Assembly (NCBI GenBank): GCA_017405375.1
Contig: JAFRAO010000022.1
Location: forward strand, 28,929 to 92,928
From: a bacterium
GTDB taxonomy: Bacteria; Cyanobacteriota; Vampirovibrionia; Gastranaerophilales; Gastranaerophilaceae
Length of the DNA: 64,000 bases
Direction: 5' to 3'
Numbering within the stretch: position 1 is the first letter of the stretch; each line of letters begins with the position of its first letter. Shown here piece after piece: positions 47,554-56,211 of this stretch. Under the pieces are notes generated by a model, which was not told the DNA's origin, searched no databases, and worked only from the letters and a program-made list of their open reading frames with translations. Both the position numbers and the translations under genes were made by a program.

Positions 47554-48432
47554 TTACAGATTTACAATAAAATCGGTAATTCTTTTGATACACCAATCCA
47601 TACTCCAATGACTGCCGCGTTCTGCAAGATATAATTGTGCGTTTAATTTTCTTTCATACAATTCACGTGAATTTTTAGATGGGGAAACTCTGTCAGTTTT
47701 GGAATGTACAATTAGAATCGGACATTTAACAAGCGAGATTTTTCCGATATTATCAAATTTTTGTAAGAATTGAACATCTCTAAAATGAGCTTTTATATAT
47801 CTTCTAAGCCAAATATTTTTTAATCGTCTAAAATAAAAGTTTGCAACATCATAAGCTGCAGTTTGAATATTTTTTATTGGTGATTGCAATATTAATGCTT
47901 TAACGTTATTATTAACTGCTGTATTCATAGCAACTGTAGTACCTAAAGAATGTCCCCATAAAATGACATCTTCGTTTTTTACTCCAAACTCATTCAATTT
48001 TTCCAAAGCAGTTTGAGCATCGTTAAATACACCTTGCTCGGACGGTAATCCCCAAGCTCTGTAATGACCTCTATAAGAAAGCATAAAAACCCCATATCCA
48101 TTTTTTAAGGCAAATTCAACAACATCTTGGTGGGCAAGAATTGATTCTGCCTGACCGTGAAAATATAAAATGGTCGGTTTATCTTTTTGGGGTTCAACAA
48201 ACCATGCAAAAAGTCTTGCGCAATCTTTAGAAACGAATCTTACGGTTTTAAATCTTCTGAGCAGATTTCTGTTAATACGTTGCGCTCTAAATTTTGCAGG
48301 TTGAAATATTAAGTAATTTTCAATACCCATTCTAATAAATTTAATAAATTTTGACTCACCCATAAAAAACGGATAAATAATTATATATAAAACCTTTTTG
48401 AATAATAAAAGATAATACACAAACTTTTTCAT
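47554..48432 (-). CDS. Alpha/beta hydrolase, ABHD12/13-like
   Basis: A 292-residue serine hydrolase with a short N-terminal hydrophobic segment (residues 3-22), probably a membrane anchor. The oxyanion motif is ILYFHGQAES, followed by YGVFMLSYRGHYRAWGLPSE. The nucleophile is Ser in GHSLGTTVAMN. The acidic residue is in HSKTDRVSP, and the His in GSHWSMDW. This is the BEM46/ABHD13 layout. The substrate is unknown, possibly a lipid or ester. A TTGGCA-18 bp-TATAAT promoter ends 7 nt before the ATG, so the mRNA should be leaderless. Confidence 0.85.
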   Translation of the reverse strand: MKKFVYYLLLFKKVLYIIIYPFFMGESKFIKFIRMGIENYLIFQPAKFRAQRINRNLLRRFKTVRFVSKDCARLFAWFVEPQKDKPTILYFHGQAESILAHQDVVEFALKNGYGVFMLSYRGHYRAWGLPSEQGVFNDAQTALEKLNEFGVKNEDVILWGHSLGTTVAMNTAVNNNVKALILQSPIKNIQTAAYDVANFYFRRLKNIWLRRYIKAHFRDVQFLQKFDNIGKISLVKCPILIVHSKTDRVSPSKNSRELYERKLNAQLYLAERGSHWSMDWCIKRITDFIVNL

Positions 48433-48439
48433 GTATTAA

Positions 48440-48469
48440 ATTATAGCTTAATTCACAAAAAATTGCCAA
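48440..48469 (-). promoter_or_regulatory. Promoter giving a leaderless hydrolase mRNA
   Basis: On the minus strand TTGGCA (48464-48469) and TATAAT (48440-48445) are 18 bp apart, and the -10 ends 7 nt before the ATG. Confidence 0.65.
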
Positions 48470-48506
48470 ATTGTAAAATATGCGTTAATATCCAATAACT
48501 TTTTGA

Positions 48507-48529
48507 GAAAAATGTCGGGTTTCCCGCAG
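48507..48529. repeat. Second copy of the dispersed 23 bp intergenic repeat
   Basis: GAAAAATGTC then G then GGTTTCCCGCAG matches 44125-44147 except for one central base. CGGG-TTT-CCCG inside it can fold as a small hairpin. It lies between the hydrolase and desulfoferrodoxin genes. Confidence 0.75.
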
Positions 48530-48611
48530 GGTCTAAAATGTTTAACTGATGCTGTGGAAAACAGGATATTTTCTAGCAAAAATGTATTAGGGAAAAACAC
48601 ACTCTACGAGT

Positions 48612-49004
48612 TTATATTTCACCCCTAAATAATCCGTGGATATTACACAAAGCTCTGGACCAAAGAGTTTTGCTACTTGTTTTTACATTCAATTCAGGAG
48701 TTTCGTTTATGTCTAAAAATTTTGTTTTTACATATTTTTTATCGTTTGAAATAGCTTGAATAAAAGATATGTGATGTTCCATTGTCATAGGATGCATCAC
48801 TGCTCCGACTCTAATACGCATATGGTCTATTTCCTTTTCTATTACAGGTATGTGTTTTTCATTTAATTCTTCAATTTCTGATGTATTGCATTCTATAAGC
48901 TCCATAGGCTTATTACAACAAACTAATTCACCAAAACCATCGTTTAAAACTTCAACCAAATTGTTACATACGTTGCATTTATAAAGTTCTAATTTATTTG
49001 TCAT
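48612..49004 (-). CDS. Desulfoferrodoxin (superoxide reductase)
   Basis: It reduces superoxide to peroxide without making oxygen, which fits an anaerobe. I start at MTNKLELYKC (49004) after AAAGGAG; the frame is open to 49118. The N-terminal desulforedoxin domain has C10, C13, C29 and C30 for the FeCys4 centre. The catalytic centre has NEKHIP (His51), VMHPMTMEHHI (His71, His77) and a terminal C-N-I-H pair. About 130 residues, the two-iron class. Monocistronic by spacing. Confidence 0.94.
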   Translation of the reverse strand: MTNKLELYKCNVCNNLVEVLNDGFGELVCCNKPMELIECNTSEIEELNEKHIPVIEKEIDHMRIRVGAVMHPMTMEHHISFIQAISNDKKYVKTKFLDINETPELNVKTSSKTLWSRALCNIHGLFRGEI

Positions 49005-49235
49005 AGCATCTCCTTTTTTATGATTTTTTACAACATAAAAAATTATTTCACTACACAAATAGCTAATATCACTTGGTAATAATGTTTTACACAATAAGTT
49101 TATAAAAATATCAAGCATTTAATAATTATTTTAATAATAAAAACTGTACTTTTGATACTTGAGAATTTGTCGGTTATTTTTAACAATCTGTATGTGCAAT
49201 TATTGTATGGAAACTTACTATTAAATATTTTGTTG

Positions 49236-49241
49236 TATAAT
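49236..49241 (+). promoter_or_regulatory. -10 box giving a leaderless mRNA
   Basis: TATAAT ends 6 nt before the ATG at 49248; no Shine-Dalgarno or good -35 is seen. Confidence 0.45.
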
Positions 49242-49247
49242 GTTTAT

Positions 49248-49676
49248 ATGATTAAAAACTTCGCAAAAAAAATTGTTATATCGCTCTTAAATACAACATT
49301 TACAATATTCATTATATATTGGAATATTATATCAATAATAAATGCTATTAAAACTCCTGATGCTGATTGGAATCAGGTCCTTACATATTTAATTGTATCA
49401 GCCATCATTCTTCTGGTAATGTGGTTTGTTTCGTTTTTGAAATTCTTACGAAATATGCTAATCTTAGTGTTGATTATCGTTTTTTGCGGATGGTTATATT
49501 TACCTAATTTATTGCCTGAAATAGGCGGCGGAATGTGTATGAATATGGGCTCTTGCAAACAAGGTGCTACTGTTAAAACCGTTTCAGGTAAAATTATCAT
49601 CAACAAAGATACATGCATAAACAATGGTTGGATTTGGGACGAAAAAAAATCTGTATGCAAGATTAATCGTAAATAA
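49248..49676 (+). CDS. Small membrane protein with Cys-rich periplasmic tail, unknown
   Basis: About 142 residues from the ATG at 49248; the frame is open from 49152, but a TATAAT lies just before 49248. Three membrane helices are likely: residues 5-28, 42-62 and 70-88. The C-terminal 55 residues would be outside, with C-M-N-M-G-S-C-K, then the block KIIINKDTCINNGWIWDEKK ending in S-V-C-K. The T-C-x5-W-x-W-x5-C pattern resembles short secreted Cys/Trp motifs that often follow processed ends. I cannot name a function. Confidence 0.5.
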   Translation: MIKNFAKKIVISLLNTTFTIFIIYWNIISIINAIKTPDADWNQVLTYLIVSAIILLVMWFVSFLKFLRNMLILVLIIVFCGWLYLPNLLPEIGGGMCMNMGSCKQGATVKTVSGKIIINKDTCINNGWIWDEKKSVCKINRK

Positions 49677-49684
49677 CAATTCTA

Positions 49685-50848
49685 TTACATTTTACGTCTA
49701 AGTGTATTCATCGGCATTTCTATTACATAATGTAAAAAAATCGAAAATATAAATGTTATTATAAACATTACAAAAAATATCGCAACAAATATACTGTTTC
49801 CGGTAAAAACTACTTGCAAATTGTATTGCTTAAATAAATTCGTAACCATTTCTATAATGTTTGCATGAAACAAATACATATTAAACGAAATAATGCCAAT
49901 ATATTCCACGATTCTTAACGGATTTTTCAATACACTCAAAAATGTTACCGGCAGAGGTTTTGTTTTGCCTTCATAATCGTTTGATATAGTTACTAAAATT
50001 AATGCCAAAAATGTTAGAGTAGGGTAGATATAATCATATACCCACCACGATAAATCTATAACAGGCAAAGTATAAGATAACATCAATCCTAAAAATATAA
50101 GCAAAGAAATCGGTCTTAGTAAACTTTTCCAAACATTATCCGCTGAATTTTTTGTAACCGAGTTCAAAAGCATACCACCAAAAAACAAATCTATGTTTGC
50201 TATTGAAAAGGTTAATACATACTTGTAATAATTTAATTTAAATAAATCTGTAAGTAATCTGTAACCTATCCCAAACGCAAGCAAAACAAAAAATAAAATC
50301 CATAAACTTTTTTTGTTTTTATCAAATTTAGATAACAATTTATATCCGAACGGCGCTAAAATATATAACTGAACAATCGCAGAAATAAACCACGTATGCC
50401 CTGTTCCGTTTATTCCGCCTATACCGTTATAAGTAAAAGTAAATAAACGCAATACATTAATCGGATTTTTAATAAACCAATCAGGATTATAAAAAATGAA
50501 TACAATAAACAATAGCAAAAAATATAAAGGCAAAATCCTAATTAATCTGGATTTATAAAATTTTAAAATACCTTGCTTTGATAATTCATACTTGTTATTA
50601 TAAAATCCTTTTCCTAACAAATATCCTGATAAAAAGAAAAATATCCACATCGCCATCCATGCCGGCGTATTAAAATAAAAAGGATATGTTTCTAAATTAA
50701 AACTTTGTATAATCAGTATTGGTGTATGCGCCAATATTACACATATTATAGCAATACTTCTTAATAAGTTAAAAATATCAATTTTATTAAAAAAGAATTT
50801 ATCACATAAATAATTTAATTTACTTAATAACATTTTCATCAAACTCAT
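49685..50848 (-). CDS. Acyltransferase 3 family membrane protein
   Basis: A 387-residue protein with about ten membrane helices. It carries the family signature: LLRSIAIICVILAHTPILI near the start (the conserved His), then WIFFFLSGYLLGKGFYN with KSRLIRILPLYFLL, and GTGHTWFISAIVQLYILAP. Such enzymes O-acylate sugars of surface polysaccharides or lipids. Its start overlaps the TPP-enzyme gene by 29 bp; ATGs at 50839 and 50833 are alternatives. It is last in the HAD-TPP-acyltransferase operon. Confidence 0.88.
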   Translation of the reverse strand: MSLMKMLLSKLNYLCDKFFFNKIDIFNLLRSIAIICVILAHTPILIIQSFNLETYPFYFNTPAWMAMWIFFFLSGYLLGKGFYNNKYELSKQGILKFYKSRLIRILPLYFLLLFIVFIFYNPDWFIKNPINVLRLFTFTYNGIGGINGTGHTWFISAIVQLYILAPFGYKLLSKFDKNKKSLWILFFVLLAFGIGYRLLTDLFKLNYYKYVLTFSIANIDLFFGGMLLNSVTKNSADNVWKSLLRPISLLIFLGLMLSYTLPVIDLSWWVYDYIYPTLTFLALILVTISNDYEGKTKPLPVTFLSVLKNPLRIVEYIGIISFNMYLFHANIIEMVTNLFKQYNLQVVFTGNSIFVAIFFVMFIITFIFSIFLHYVIEMPMNTLRRKM

Positions 50849-52598
50849 TTCTGTCTAAAAATGGGAACATATCTTCTAATGTAGGTGAAACCATGGTTCC
50901 GTCAGGTAGTTTTTTAGAAGAAAGTTTTGGCAAAAATGCATATTCTTTTTCAGTCATAACTTCACATAAAACCGAACCTTCAGTATTTAAAACATCTTTT
51001 ATATCTGATTCTAAATTTTTTGGATTTTCTATGCGTTTTGTTTTTAACCCAAAAGCCTGACCTACTTTTACAAAATCTGGAACACTTACTCCACTATCTG
51101 CGCCTGAACCTGTCATACGACCGTCAAAGAAATTTCGCTGTGTCTGTCTTATTGACGAATATCCGCTATTGTTTATTACAAACAATTTTATTGGCATATT
51201 ATTATGAACAACAGTCTGAAGCTCTTGTATGTTCATCATAATAGAACCATCACCTTCAAGACAAACGACCCTGCGTCCATTTGCTTGATAATTTGCACCA
51301 ACTGCTGCAGGAAGCCCATACCCCATTGATGCATTTCCTGAATTTAAAATAAATCTTTGACCTTCTTTTACAATAGCATTTTGAAACGGGCAAACGCATG
51401 CTGAACCGTTTGTCATTACAAATATATCGTTTTGTCCAAGACATTTGCTTAGCATGTATGTGAAATAATACGGATTAATTTCACTTTCGCCTTGCTCTTG
51501 TTCAGGATGATTCTCGTATGAATATTTATCTTTCAATTTCTTACTAAAATCTAACCATTCACTCCACTCAGTTTTAGCAGGAAGACTTATATCTTCTAAT
51601 TTTTCGATAAATTCTTTTAAATCAACATTTATTTTTAAATCAGGAACAACAAGAGGTTTTTCAAGTTCAGCCTCATCTATGTCAACAACGATTTTATAAG
51701 CATTTTTACCGAAATTTTCCCAATTATAACTTACTTGACGAATGTTGTTACGTGTTCCCAGACAAATAATCAAATCAGCATTTTGTAGTGTGAAATTACC
51801 TGCTCTTTGCCCGATTGTACCAATTCTTCCAATATAATACGGATTTTCATAACCTATCAAATCCATTCCGTTAAATGTCGTAACAACTGGAATTTTTAAT
51901 TTATTCAAAAGACCTCTAAATCTATCAACTTGATTTGATAATCTTATACCGTGCCCCGCAATTATTAACGGTCTTTTTGCATTTCGAAGTTTTTCTGTAA
52001 CCTTTTCAAGTTGCAAATCATATTTTTCTTTTTCCGGTTCTATAAATTCTTTTAATTCATCTTCATCAATCATTGTTGCTTGAACATCTATAGGAACATT
52101 TATCCAAACAGGACCGAATCTTCCTGTTGTTGCCTCATATATAGCTTTATCTATGTGATACTTAATTTCATTAGAATTTTCAACCGTTACAGCATACTTG
52201 GTAAGAGGTTTTACAACAGATATTATATCAACTTCCTGATCACCAAGCTGACGTAAATTTATTTGCGGAAATGAAGTTAGCATTGTACGTTTTTTAACTT
52301 GTCCTGAAATATATAAAACAGGTACACTATCAGTCCATTGTCCGAATACACCATTTAAGCAATTTAATCCGCCCGGACCTGTTGTAACATTAACAACCGC
52401 AAGTTTTTGATTCACTCTCGCATAACCCTCAGCAGCTATTGAGCATGCCTGTTCATGGTGATTTGCCGTATATGAAATAGCGTGCCCTAAGCTGTCATTC
52501 AAGTGCATTGCACCGCCGCCTGATACCATGAAAAAATGTTCTACACCATGTTCTTTTAATCTTTTGGCTATATAATCAGATAATTTTATTAATCCCAT
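50820..52598 (-). CDS. Thiamine-diphosphate enzyme, acetolactate-synthase-like
   Basis: A 592-residue ThDP-dependent enzyme. The catalytic Glu is in NHHEQACSIAAEGYAR, followed by VTTGPGGLNCLNGVFGQWTD. The central domain has IIAGHGIRLS, and the ThDP/Mg motif reads CLEGDGSIMMNIQELQTV followed by NNSGYSSIRQTQ. Genuine acetolactate synthase usually comes with a small subunit and ilv genes; here it is flanked by a HAD phosphatase and a sugar acyltransferase. I therefore favour a role in making a branched or deoxy sugar or another surface-glycan precursor; the substrate is not determined. Confidence 0.8.
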   Translation of the reverse strand: MGLIKLSDYIAKRLKEHGVEHFFMVSGGGAMHLNDSLGHAISYTANHHEQACSIAAEGYARVNQKLAVVNVTTGPGGLNCLNGVFGQWTDSVPVLYISGQVKKRTMLTSFPQINLRQLGDQEVDIISVVKPLTKYAVTVENSNEIKYHIDKAIYEATTGRFGPVWINVPIDVQATMIDEDELKEFIEPEKEKYDLQLEKVTEKLRNAKRPLIIAGHGIRLSNQVDRFRGLLNKLKIPVVTTFNGMDLIGYENPYYIGRIGTIGQRAGNFTLQNADLIICLGTRNNIRQVSYNWENFGKNAYKIVVDIDEAELEKPLVVPDLKINVDLKEFIEKLEDISLPAKTEWSEWLDFSKKLKDKYSYENHPEQEQGESEINPYYFTYMLSKCLGQNDIFVMTNGSACVCPFQNAIVKEGQRFILNSGNASMGYGLPAAVGANYQANGRRVVCLEGDGSIMMNIQELQTVVHNNMPIKLFVINNSGYSSIRQTQRNFFDGRMTGSGADSGVSVPDFVKVGQAFGLKTKRIENPKNLESDIKDVLNTEGSVLCEVMTEKEYAFLPKLSSKKLPDGTMVSPTLEDMFPFLDRNEFDENVIK

Positions 52599-53233
52599 AA
52601 TTCTTTCATTCCTTTAATTGTAATATCTGCATTGTCAATTAACGGCTGTTTATCGTCGCCATAACCCCATAAAGCACCCACAGCCGTTATTTCTGCCGAT
52701 TTTGCTGCAATCATATCAGTTTTTGCATCGCCAATCATTACCGTTTTTTTTGCATCTAAATTGTACTTGTTTATGATGTCTTTAATCATTTCTTCTTTAG
52801 TTATATGTCTGTCAAATTTATCTATGGTATAAACATCTTCGAAATAATCCATATTAAATTGTCTTAAAATGCGCATTGTCGACTTTTGCGGTTTGAAAGT
52901 CGCAATAAATAATTTTTTACCAAACGATTTTAAGTGTTCAAGAGTTTGATAAACATCAGGATATATGTCAGAAATATCATCTTCTTCATTGTCGTAAAAA
53001 TATCTAAAATTACTTATAATTTCGGATAATTTTACTTCATCTTTTAATTCCGGCACTATAGCTTGAATTATTTGTTTTATCGGCGGACCTATCAAATTTG
53101 AAGTTAATCCGGTTTCATCAATATCATAATTAGATTTTTTGAATGCATTTTTTAAGCACAATAAAACTTCATTAGAAGAATTTATAAGAGTACCATCTAA
53201 ATCAAATATATAATTATCAAATAATAATGACAT
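52589..53233 (-). CDS. HAD hydrolase, phosphoglycolate-phosphatase-like
   Basis: A 214-residue haloacid-dehalogenase-type phosphatase. Motif I is YIFDLDGTLINSS (nucleophile DxD), motif II is the T in LFIATFKPQKS, motif III a Lys in ITKEEMI and motif IV VMIGDAKTDMIAA. The cap is helical (residues 17-85, with NLIGPPIKQIIQAI), as in Gph and PGMB. Its 3' end overlaps the TPP-enzyme gene by 10 bp, suggesting it dephosphorylates an intermediate of the same pathway. Confidence 0.88.
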   Translation of the reverse strand: MSLLFDNYIFDLDGTLINSSNEVLLCLKNAFKKSNYDIDETGLTSNLIGPPIKQIIQAIVPELKDEVKLSEIISNFRYFYDNEEDDISDIYPDVYQTLEHLKSFGKKLFIATFKPQKSTMRILRQFNMDYFEDVYTIDKFDRHITKEEMIKDIINKYNLDAKKTVMIGDAKTDMIAAKSAEITAVGALWGYGDDKQPLIDNADITIKGMKELWD

Positions 53234-53753
53234 AATTTTTTTGAAATCTCCTGAATATTATTTTTCGTTAATAAAATAAAACAAACTAAATAATAACACG
53301 TACAAAGTTAAAACACAAGTAAATGTTCGGGTTCAGTATATTATAAACAAAGTTTTTTCTTTCAGCCTAAATTAGGACAATAAAAAACCGACTTATTTGC
53401 CGGTTTTAAACCACGTATTAGAAGAGAGGAATTAGAGATATAGGCAAATAATAAATTAACAAAATAAGTAAATTAACCTTGCCCACATGATATATATTCC
53501 ACAATTTTTAAAATTTATAACAAAAATAACAAAAAAATCTTAAATTTTGTAATAGTTCTTAACAATTAATACATTTGTAAATTCAATAAACAATTGTAAT
53601 ACTAAGAAGTTTAATTTTTGTATTATTTATTGAACTTGTGTTTATTGCATCATATTAATGTTTGTAACAAAAATGTAAATTTTAGCAATTATTTTATATA
53701 AAAAAATTTTATAAACGTATGGGTAATATTAAAATTTTGAGGATATATGATAA
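53234..53753. other. 520 bp non-coding region
   Basis: No convincing gene is seen. It holds a minus-strand terminator-like hairpin at 53384-53407 and a possible plus-strand promoter at 53630-53658: TTGAAC, 17 bp, TATTAA. Between them is very AT-rich DNA. The hairpin faces away from any known minus-strand gene, so a small RNA or an attenuated leader of the HAD operon is possible. Confidence 0.5.
53384..53407 (-). terminator. Orphan minus-strand intrinsic terminator
   Basis: AAAACCG (53384-53390) pairs with CGGTTTT (53401-53407), loop 10 nt; on the minus strand it is followed by TTTTTTATTG. It lies 150 bp upstream of the HAD gene and so would end a transcript begun further right. Confidence 0.5.
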
Positions 53754-55145
53754 ATGTTAAAAATTTATCCTGATTTATCAACAGATAAAGATGTTTCTTG
53801 TGTTCATGAGTTATTAGATTTAAAAAAACGCATGAATACATCAATAATAAGCTATTCAAAGGCTTCTCACAACTACGCAAGTGCTAACAGCATATTTAAT
53901 GCATATAAAAAGATGGCAGACAATGCCTTAAAAGATTGTTCAAGTATAAAATACATTTACGAAAAAGAAAATGATGTTGATGATTCTTGTACAATTAATA
54001 TTGATAAATTCACTTTGGCGGAATATAAAAAAATAACTACAGAAATTGAAGAAAAGGCAAGTGCACGAGAAACACAAGCATTAATAGAAGCCTTTAACTC
54101 AAAGCGTGAACAATGCAGAGATACGCAAATGAAAGCAGCTTTATATCGGAAAATACCTGATTATTCACATTGGTCAGAAGGATTAGAAAGAAAAATAGAT
54201 ACAATAAAAATGCCATTCAAGTTAAATGAAAAATTGTTAAGCGAAATGGAAAATTTAGGCAAAAAACTGGGTTTTAAATTAGATATTATCATATCTGAAT
54301 CTAATTGGCTAGAAGATTATGGCGTAAGAAGGCATGACGGAAAAGTCTTAATTTTGGATAAAAAAACACCTCAAGTAGAGAATCCGACACTTAGAGCAAA
54401 TAAGGACAGAGTTTGGGCACAAGATTTTATTAGTACTCTTTCTCCTAATGAAATAGTAAGAGGAAATTCATATCTTGAAGGTGGAAATGTAATAAATACA
54501 ATAAAATCAGATGGAAAATCGGGTGCAATAATTGGATATGAATCTATAAAATATACATTAGCAATACTAAGACAAAGTAGTCCAAAAGCTACAGAACAAG
54601 ATGCAATTAATGCAATAGCAAAAGATTTGGATTTACCTATTCAAGATATTACCTTTATTCCGTCAAAAAATATCGGACACATAGATATGACATACAGGTT
54701 TTTTAATAATGGTGAGATAGCGATACCTGATTATGAAGCCGGAATAGATATGTTAATAGAACTTTTGCAAAGTGATGCGAAGAATTTGGATAAAGCAGAA
54801 ATATTGGAAATAATAAAATTGATGCAACAATATTCGGAAGCGACCAAAGATGATTACAAAAAAGCAGAAGATAATTTAACTGAATCCGGTTATAAAACAG
54901 TAAGAGTACCTGCATTTGTTGGGGGCATTTTAGGTGGTCCTAATTATATGAATGGGGTTTGTGGTCGAGATAAAAATAACAAAACATTCTATATAACAAA
55001 CAAATCGCAGTATCCTGAGTTAGATGAACAAATGAAAGAATTATTGAAAAAGACATTCGATATTGATAATGTTTATTTCGTATCAACAGAAACAGGACTG
55101 AGTTATGGTGGTGGTATAGATTGTCTAACTCAAGAATCCAAATAG
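53754..55145 (+). CDS. Pentein-fold guanidine-modifying enzyme (agmatine deiminase-like), N-terminally extended
   Basis: A 463-residue protein. From about residue 180 on it follows the agmatine-deiminase/PAD pentein plan: W-A-Q-D (Asp224; WxRD in agmatine deiminase), YLEGGNVI (240-247), GHIDM with His309 and Asp311 (GHVDN), a late PNYMNG, and GGGIDCLTQE with Cys457 (family GGGNIHCITQ). All catalytic elements for attack on a guanidine carbon are therefore present. Residues 1-175 are a helical extension unknown in agmatine deiminase, and a helical insert of about 60 residues follows the GHID motif. The substrate could be agmatine, arginine or protein arginine. There is no signal peptide. It is a single-gene unit; GAGG lies 11 bp before the ATG. 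Confidence 0.65.
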   Translation: MLKIYPDLSTDKDVSCVHELLDLKKRMNTSIISYSKASHNYASANSIFNAYKKMADNALKDCSSIKYIYEKENDVDDSCTINIDKFTLAEYKKITTEIEEKASARETQALIEAFNSKREQCRDTQMKAALYRKIPDYSHWSEGLERKIDTIKMPFKLNEKLLSEMENLGKKLGFKLDIIISESNWLEDYGVRRHDGKVLILDKKTPQVENPTLRANKDRVWAQDFISTLSPNEIVRGNSYLEGGNVINTIKSDGKSGAIIGYESIKYTLAILRQSSPKATEQDAINAIAKDLDLPIQDITFIPSKNIGHIDMTYRFFNNGEIAIPDYEAGIDMLIELLQSDAKNLDKAEILEIIKLMQQYSEATKDDYKKAEDNLTESGYKTVRVPAFVGGILGGPNYMNGVCGRDKNNKTFYITNKSQYPELDEQMKELLKKTFDIDNVYFVSTETGLSYGGGIDCLTQESK

Positions 55146-55152
55146 TACAATT

Positions 55153-55611
55153 CTAATTCAAAGGAATTTCGCGTTTTAATTTATTGTATTTTGCTCTTTG
55201 CTTGCGAGTTAGAATTTGTTTAAAATCAGCTTCGTTGTTCTTTTCAATGAGTTCTATTTCTTTTTTTATCTTAGAAATAGTTTTCTTTTGATTTCTTTTT
55301 TCAATTCTGCTAATATTTTTGTTATTGTTTAGATTGTTTAATAAATTTGTTTCTTCTTTTAATTTTAAATAAAGAATAGCTTCTTTTTGGTTATCTTGAT
55401 TAAATAGATTATATAAATTTGTTTTTTGAGAATCACTAAGCAGAAGTGCGTTAGAAATTATAATTTTTCTGTTTCTGATTTTCAAAATTTGCGATTTGAT
55501 TTCTTTTTTGTTATACAAAGTTTCATCTAATTGAGATTCACAAATGGCAAAAACAGGTTTAAAATTTATAAAAGTGATAATAGCTAATAATAATAACAAA
55601 AACTTTTTCAT
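55153..55611 (-). CDS. Exported LTXXQ-type (Spy/CpxP-like) periplasmic protein
   Basis: I start at MKKFLLLLLAIITF (55611), which has a strong GGAGG and a clear signal peptide ending around PVFA. The mature part (about 130 residues) is charged and helical with two degenerate LTxxQ motifs, LSDSQKTNLYNLF and LTRKQRAKYNKL, as in Spy/CpxP/ZraP periplasmic chaperones. A role in envelope-stress protection is inferred. It converges with the pentein gene, with 7 bp between stops. Confidence 0.7.
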   Translation of the reverse strand: MKKFLLLLLAIITFINFKPVFAICESQLDETLYNKKEIKSQILKIRNRKIIISNALLLSDSQKTNLYNLFNQDNQKEAILYLKLKEETNLLNNLNNNKNISRIEKRNQKKTISKIKKEIELIEKNNEADFKQILTRKQRAKYNKLKREIPLN

Positions 55612-55701
55612 AAAATCCTCCAAAGAAATTATGACTGAATAATGAAATAAAAGCAAGAAAAAAGAAACGAATTGTGATAAAATTAAACAAAAAGGAAAAA
55701 A

Positions 55702-56061
55702 ATGGAAATAAATTTAAGAAATTATGCGCATTTGGGTGATGCAGTATGGGAATTATTTGTAAGAGAAAATCTTATGGAAAAGATTATAAGAACGGAAGAT
55801 TTGCATAAATTAACGACAACAAAAGTAAAAGCATCATATCAAGCTCGAATGTTATTATTGCTAGAAGATGAATTAACAGATGAAGAGCAAGAAATGAAAC
55901 GTCGAGCTAGAAACATGCCTGTTCCTGTAGCACGGAGGAATAACCAGTCAGAATATAGGCAGGCTACTGCATTTGAGGCATTAATTGGATATTGGTATAA
56001 AAACGATAAACAAAAATTAGATGTAATATTTAACAAATTATTAAGTGAGATAAAGAAATAG
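55702..56061 (+). CDS. mrnC: Mini-ribonuclease III
   Basis: An RNase III catalytic domain without a double-stranded RNA-binding domain, used in 23S rRNA 3'-end maturation in Bacillus. It has AHLGDAVWELFVRENL (catalytic Asp), the LHKLTTTKVKASYQARML block, RRARNMPVPVARRNNQSEYR and QATAFEALIGYWY with the second acidic residue. The 119-residue length is typical. A tRNA gene follows 74 bp later. Confidence 0.93.
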   Translation: MEINLRNYAHLGDAVWELFVRENLMEKIIRTEDLHKLTTTKVKASYQARMLLLLEDELTDEEQEMKRRARNMPVPVARRNNQSEYRQATAFEALIGYWYKNDKQKLDVIFNKLLSEIKK

Positions 56062-56064
56062 GTA

Positions 56065-56092
56065 TTTACAAAAAAAAATTACCATGTATAAT
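56065..56092 (+). promoter_or_regulatory. Possible tRNA-Ala promoter
   Basis: TTTACA (56065-56070), 16 bp, TATAAT (56087-56092). The predicted start is near 56099, leaving a 5' leader of about 37 nt for RNase P. Confidence 0.5.
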
Positions 56093-56135
56093 TAAAGAGT
56101 GGTTGACAGGTTATCTGTACCGCGCCCGACAGTAT

Positions 56136-56211
56136 GGGGGATTAGCTCAATTGGTAGAGCACCTGCTTTGCACGCAGGGGGTTAGGAGTTCGAGTCTCCT
56201 ATTCTCCACCA
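56136..56211 (+). tRNA. tRNA-Ala (anticodon TGC)
   Basis: The cloverleaf is complete. The acceptor arm is GGGGGAT with ATTCTCC (two G-U), the D arm GCTC/GAGC, the anticodon stem CCTGC/GCAGG with loop TTTGCAC (anticodon TGC) and the T arm AGGAG/CTCCT with loop TTCGAGT. The discriminator is A, and the 3' CCA is encoded. Total 76 nt. Its 3' end overlaps a recombinase remnant on the other strand. Confidence 0.96.

Noticed and set aside
50820..52598. Straight assignment as IlvB acetolactate synthase
   Set aside because: No regulatory subunit or ilv gene adjoins it, and the flanking phosphatase and acyltransferase suggest another pathway.
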